Both the position numbers and the translations under genes were made by a program. A stretch of 13,763 bases of DNA, from positions 77,736 through 91,498 of the forward strand of contig BQKZ01001883.1 of the NCBI GenBank assembly GCA_036244855.1. The letters are read 5' to 3'. This document shows positions 9,913-13,763 of the stretch, piece after piece; the first letter of the stretch is position 1; every line of letters starts with the position of its first letter. The notes under the pieces were generated by a model. The model saw only the letters and a program-made list of their open reading frames with translations. It had not been told where the DNA came from and ran no database searches. Origin of the DNA: Temnopleurus reevesii (taxonomy: Eukaryota; Echinodermata; Echinoidea; Temnopleuroida; Temnopleuridae).

Positions 9913-10370
9913 AGTTGAGAGGGAAAGGGAGGGTGAAGGATGAGAGGAGAAAGAAGGGAAAAAATGGATGTACAGACAATCAAAGAAAAAAAATATCAAG
10001 GGGTAAATGGAAAAAGAGAAGGTAAAGCAGAAGATGAAGAAGAAGAAAAAGGAGAAGACAAAGACAACAAAAAAGAAACAAGAATGATAAAAAAAAGAAA
10101 ATGAAGAACAAGTGAGAAGGTGGATGAGAAGAAGGAGATTAAAGAAGACAAAGAAGAAGAAAAAGAAGGAAGTAGAAGAAGAAGAAGACAAAGAGGAAGA
10201 AGACAAAGAAAAAGAAGAAGAAGAAGAAGAAGAAGAAGAACAACAACAACAACAATGATCAGAAGAAGTAGAAAAAGAAGAAGAGGAAGAAGAAAAGGGA
10301 AAAACAGAAAGGAGCAGGGGGATGAAGAAGACGATGATGATGAAGAAAATAAGAAGAAAAGAATGATTAT
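9913..10370. repeat. Polypurine low-complexity tract with (GAA)n and (CAA)n cores
   Basis: About 450 bases are almost all A and G on the plus strand, with an uninterrupted (AGA)n core at about 10211-10240 followed by (CAA)5 at 10241-10255. The frames it opens (poly-Glu/Arg on plus, poly-Ser/Phe on minus) are artefacts of composition. In the minus-strand pre-mRNA this is a long UUC-rich polypyrimidine segment deep in the intron. Confidence 0.9.
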
Positions 10371-10375
10371 ATAAT

Positions 10376-11144
10376 AATTTTGATATCAATGGCATTGAGA
10401 ATGATAACACTAATGAAAATAATAATTATTATTATTATCCAATTGAAATTTTGGTTAAAGTAATATATCTATTACTGGGGTGTGAATTTAGTATTTCATT
10501 CCTGTTATTATTCAACATAAACACCCATTACTTAATTGGGTAATACTATTATTTGGGATGAATATACCATATCCAATTCCATCATAAAAATTCCAGTTAT
10601 GATGACAATGGTGGTACTTGTACTAAAGGGGCTTCATTATCATCATTAGATTAATATAATTAAACAATTTTGATAAATGTGTTCTGTCATTAGGAGTATT
10701 TAGTTAATTTTTGGAATTAATTTTATTTCACAAACTTAAACCCATTTGGGTAGGCCAACGGATTTGATTACAAATACCTCAGCCAACCTTACCAGATCGT
10801 TCCGACAGTTCTGTAATAATCAATATATAGCCATTCAATTACAATTGCTTCAATAACAGCATTAGTGTAAGAGGGACTTCATTCCAAAGTTGATGATCAA
10901 TAGTAATTTTCTTTTAGATACAGGGATAGATATTTGAAAGAGATTTTTTGGTGTGTGTTATCAAACCATTTTAGCATAAAACTCCTGTTTATATATTGTT
11001 TTGCTAAATGAAACATAATTTTACCACAAGGAATGCAAACAATATGCTTTGTCTGCATCTATGAAATATTAAATTAAGTACAATCCCTGAAATGAATCTA
11101 AATATTGTAACGTTGTATCACTTCAGATAATATTTCTTTTGGAA
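10376..11144 (-). other. Intron interior, AT-rich
   Basis: Includes short ATT runs near 10425-10440 and weak internal palindromy near 10490-10560 around 'TTCATTCCTGTTATTATT'. No exon or named element supported. Confidence 0.45.
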
Positions 11145-11280
11145 AGTATTCTAGAGGTGAAAAGATGACCACTTTTGTGACACCTTCGCAATCTGAGCTT
11201 CTGCACAAGTCTTTAGCAAGAAAATGAACACATTGCTGAACTTCCGTAGAGGCCCATTATCTTCAAAGGGTTGATAATGC
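11145..11280 (+). repeat. Spaced duplication, copy 1
   Basis: AGTATTCTAGAGGTGAAAAG ... ACTTCCGTAGAGGCCCATTA ... TGATAATGC recurs 168 bp later as AGTATTTTAGAGGCGAAAAG ... ACTTCCGTAAAAGCCCATTA ... GGATAATTGC. May belong to the body of the retroelement-like sequence that ends at 11719. Confidence 0.7.
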
Positions 11281-11312
11281 AAGGTTTTGTTTGAAAATTC
11301 TCTGCAGAATTC

Positions 11313-11434
11313 AGTATTTTAGAGGCGAAAAGCTGACCAAACTTTTGACCGATTTGTAATCTGACCTTCTGTTACAGAATAAACACCTCGCTGGACTTCC
11401 GTAAAAGCCCATTATTTTCAAATGGATAATTGCC
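11313..11434 (+). repeat. Spaced duplication, copy 2
   Basis: Second copy of the 11145-11280 unit, slightly shorter through loss of an internal segment after CTTCTG. Confidence 0.7.
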
Positions 11435-11719
11435 TAAAATCTCTCCAAATGTAATACCCATCTCTTTATATGTTTTCACTTTCGTTATACTGCCAATCTA
11501 ATAGCAATTACAAATATCTTCTCGTTCTTCTTTATTAATTGTCTAATCATTTGTACTTCTCTGTTAATTTCTCTATTTTGTTTTGCCCACCTATTTTATA
11601 AATATATTTTGTATTTTCAAGCCTTGTACATTTCTACCAACGTAGAATGTATCCTAGGTAATATTTCTTGTAAATATGCTTTAGCTTCATATATGACAAT
11701 AAAGTATATTAAAAAAAAA
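11435..11719 (+). mobile_element. Probable retroelement 3' end with poly(A)
   Basis: Pyrimidine-rich AT-rich sequence finishes with AATAAA at 11698-11703 and then A9 at 11711-11719, the usual layout of a polyadenylated 3' terminus. This suggests a non-LTR retrotransposon fragment or processed transcript inserted in plus orientation. No coding frame remains, the 5' limit is unknown (possibly as far left as about 11145), and target-site duplications could not be defined. A chance A-run after AATAAA is the alternative. Confidence 0.45.
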
Positions 11720-11730
11720 CTTAACTTGCT

Positions 11731-12024
<294 letters not shown>

Positions 12025-12045
12025 TTAATGTTATTATCGTTATCA

Positions 12046-12130
12046 TTATCCTACAGGCAACATCCACAGACCAGCTTCCGCTATCGTCTTTAATTTCTTC
12101 TCTAGCTCGGCAACTCGCTTACCAAGTATC
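12046..12130 (-). pseudogene. Exon copy 3: acceptor AG lost
   Basis: The helix is kept with [15 protein letters not shown] then TAA, but the acceptor reads TTTCTTTCGG, with AG changed to GG. Probably not spliced in. Confidence 0.65.
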
Positions 12131-12194
12131 CCGAAAGAAACAAAAACGTGCTTATCCTTCGGTAATAATATTGTTAATGTTATTATCGCTATCA

Positions 12195-12279
12195 TTATCC
12201 TACAGGCAACATCCACAGACCAGCTACCTCTAGCGTCTTTAATTTCTTCTCTAGCTCAGCCATTCGCTTACCAAGGATC
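12195..12279 (-). pseudogene. Exon copy 4: acceptor intact, in-frame stop
   Basis: Acceptor CTTTTTTAG with a good pyrimidine tract. Reads the copy-1 helix with V to M in R-M-A-E-L, then L-W-M-L-P-V-G and TAA. GTAGGA after CCT is at best a weak donor and would end in a different phase from copy 1. Spacer type A, like copy 1. Confidence 0.65.
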
Positions 12280-12343
12280 CTAAAAAAGAAATATAAAAGA
12301 ATATAACTTTCATTTAATATTATTGTTTCTATTATCGTTATCA

Positions 12344-12472
<129 letters not shown>

Positions 12473-12493
12473 TTAATGTTATTATCGTTATCA

Positions 12494-12582
12494 TTATCCT
12501 TTTTACAGGCAACATCCACAGACCAGCTACCGCTAGCGTCTTTAATTTCTTCTCTAGCTTGGCAACTTGCTTAACAAGGATC
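12494..12582 (-). pseudogene. Exon copy 6: four-base insertion removes the stop
   Basis: Acceptor CTATTTAAG retains AG but has a poorer pyrimidine tract. The helix reads I-L-V-K-Q-V-A-K-L-E-K-K-L-K. After L-W-M-L-P-V, four extra bases on the plus strand (CCTTTTTACAGG against CCTACAGG) shift the frame past the usual TAA, so it reads on into the spacer and stops inside copy 5. No donor. Confidence 0.6.
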
Positions 12583-12657
12583 CTTAAATAGACAATGCTA
12601 ATCATTACAATAGTTTGTCATACAATGTAATTATTGTTCATGTTATTATCAATATCA

Positions 12658-12742
12658 TTATCCGGCAAACAATGTCCATAGACCAGCAACCCCTAGTGTC
12701 TTCAAATTCTTCTCCAGCTCGACCACTCGCTTGCGAATAATC
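12658..12742 (-). pseudogene. Exon copy 7: diverged, acceptor AG lost
   Basis: Reads I-I-R-K-R-V-V-E-L-E-K-N-L-K-T-L-G-V-A-G then L-W-T-L-F-A-G and TAA. The acceptor position reads CTG instead of CAG. The most diverged of the near-complete copies. Confidence 0.6.
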
Positions 12743-12775
12743 CAGAAAGAAACAAAAATGATGCTTATCCTTACA

Positions 12776-12776
<1 letters not shown>

Positions 12777-12826
<50 letters not shown>
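12777..12826. repeat. (TAA)n microsatellite
   Basis: About 48 bases of uninterrupted TAA/ATA repeats. It interrupts the exon array between copies 7 and 8 and opens directly into the GCGCTT-type repeat. Confidence 0.95.
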
Positions 12827-12950
12827 TACAAAATTTATATAGCACTTAATTCCAGAAAAGGTTCAAAGCGCTTTACAGTATAAACATAACAAATATGTAT
12901 AGATTAAATTGATAACAAGTACAAATAACGATTATATATGAATGAGAATT
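12827..12950. repeat. Microsatellite-linked interspersed repeat with GCGCTT palindrome
   Basis: AAATTTATATAGCACTTAAT ... GTTCAAAGCGCTTTACAG follows the (TAA)n tract. TATATAGC(G/A)CTT facing CAAAGCGCTTTA is an inverted pair recurrent beside AAT microsatellites in marine invertebrate genomes, from general knowledge. Insertion here would explain the extra length between array copies 7 and 8. Confidence 0.55.
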
Positions 12951-12989
12951 ATCAAAACATATAGAAACATATCAAAACATATCAAAACA
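12951..12989. repeat. 10-bp tandem repeat, four units
   Basis: ATCAAAACAT, ATAGAAACAT, ATCAAAACAT and ATCAAAACA(A) follow one another exactly in register. Confidence 0.85.
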
Positions 12990-13021
12990 AGCAGAACGAA
13001 ATACAAAAAATGGAGGAAGAG

Positions 13022-13072
13022 CATGTAACATCTTTAATTTCTTTTACAGCTCAGCCACTCGCTCACCAAGGA
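13022..13072 (-). pseudogene. Exon copy 8: 5' fragment with early stop
   Basis: Reads I-L-G-E-R-V-A-E-L then TAA, because the usual L-E-K-K segment is altered (GAGCTGTAAAAG). Only the first half of the exon is well matched. It is separated from copy 7 by the microsatellite and repeat insertion. A relic. Confidence 0.65.
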
Positions 13073-13681
13073 TCCTTTAAAAAACAAAAAAATGTATTAC
13101 TTTCAGTTTTATTGTCATTACTGTTAGAGGGTAGTCAAACCAAAAGACTGACTCAAGCCTACTCTCAAAGCACATCAACAAAGTTGTAATTATCACTGTC
13201 TTCTCCTGCTTGAAATCCGATGTTTAAAGATTGTTTTTCTCAATCTCAAAAGTACAAACTCATTGATTAAAAAACATTGACTTGTAATTCATAGTTTGTA
13301 TGTAATATATTTCATGTGTCATTAATCTAATGTAGCAGCTGCAACAAGAATAGATTGATTGTGAGTGTAATATATATAAATGTTAGTATAGACATTTTAA
13401 CCCTTTGCAGGCAATGGGCTTCGACAGAAGTCTACATTATGAGGCTGCCACAAATGGGGTTAGATATTCTCCTTGAAATTACATAATCATATTTCATGAT
13501 TTCAAGAACAAAATTCATATGATCATAAACAAGAAATGTATGGCCTTTCCTTGGTACATTTATTACATCAAAAGCCATAACATTTCTTAATAAGATTAAT
13601 TAACCTTTGAATTGGAGATGCAACCAAAATTTCTGAAACCCAGAGAAAAAGGGCAGCACTCAAATGGTTAACAGCAACTAA
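13073..13681 (-). other. Probable intron, no feature recognised
   Basis: AT-rich sequence upstream of the exon array on the gene's strand. No splice-bounded frame I can support; preceding exons must lie beyond 13763. Confidence 0.45.
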
Positions 13682-13763
13682 AGTAGTAGCAGTAGAAGTA
13701 GGAGTGGGGTGGTGGTAGTAGTAGTAGTGGTAGTGGTGGTAGTGGTGGTGGTGGTGGTGGTGG
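13682..13763. repeat. GTA/GTG microsatellite, cut by the window edge
   Basis: AGTAGTAGCAGTAGAAGTAGG grades into (GTAGTG)n and then pure (GTG)n up to the last base. Confidence 0.95.

Noticed and set aside
9886..10410. 174-codon poly-Ser/Phe frame on the minus strand and an 84-codon Arg/Glu/Lys frame on the plus strand
   Set aside because: Both arise from the polypurine tract and have no non-repetitive sequence.
10490..10560. Palindromic MITE around GGGTGTGAATTTAGTATTTC
   Set aside because: Complementarity is patchy and dominated by AT-rich matches, with no definable ends.

Overview
The window looks like AT-rich nuclear DNA of an animal, probably a marine invertebrate. An echinoderm such as a sea urchin is my best guess, at modest confidence. 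The reasons are GT-AG introns, long non-coding stretches, several short inverted-repeat transposons, trinucleotide microsatellites, and an (AAT)n tract followed by a 'TATATAGCACTT...CAAAGCGCTTTACA' repeat of a kind common in such genomes. There are no bacterial features: no operons, ribosome binding sites, RNA genes or CRISPR arrays.

One gene is well supported, and it is on the minus strand. Its terminal coding exon (7148 to 5851) encodes 431 residues that are Ser-rich, then very acidic. They include four to five imperfect repeats of about 42 residues, each centred on an L-I-x-[LFV]-[DE] motif of the clathrin-box type. An upstream 95-bp coiled-coil exon (11831 to 11737) has a consensus donor, and its phase fits the terminal exon exactly across a 4.6-kb intron. 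The rest of the gene lies beyond the right edge. I could not assign the gene to a named family.

The most unusual region is 11737-13072. The coiled-coil exon is repeated about eight times with a period near 149 bp. Only the copy nearest the terminal exon keeps a GT donor. Four of the others (2, 3, 4 and 5) read the same peptide and then stop in frame just after L-W-x-L-P-x-G; most copies still carry a splice acceptor. The array is either a set of decaying duplicated exons or a bank of alternative last exons that would yield proteins without the clathrin-box-like tail.

The left part (1-5290) has no supported gene. It holds a 5' hairpin, a 189-bp MITE (835-1023), a second inverted-repeat element (about 1613-1810) and five or six copies of a 175-bp satellite-like repeat (about 1816-2800). 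The likely 3' flank of the gene contains a foldback element (5291-5488).

The 4.6-kb intron contains a 90-bp direct repeat pair, a 450-bp polypurine tract, a 168-bp spaced duplication, and what looks like the polyadenylated 3' end of a plus-strand retroelement, ending 11 bp from the splice donor. The right edge is a GTA/GTG microsatellite cut by the window.
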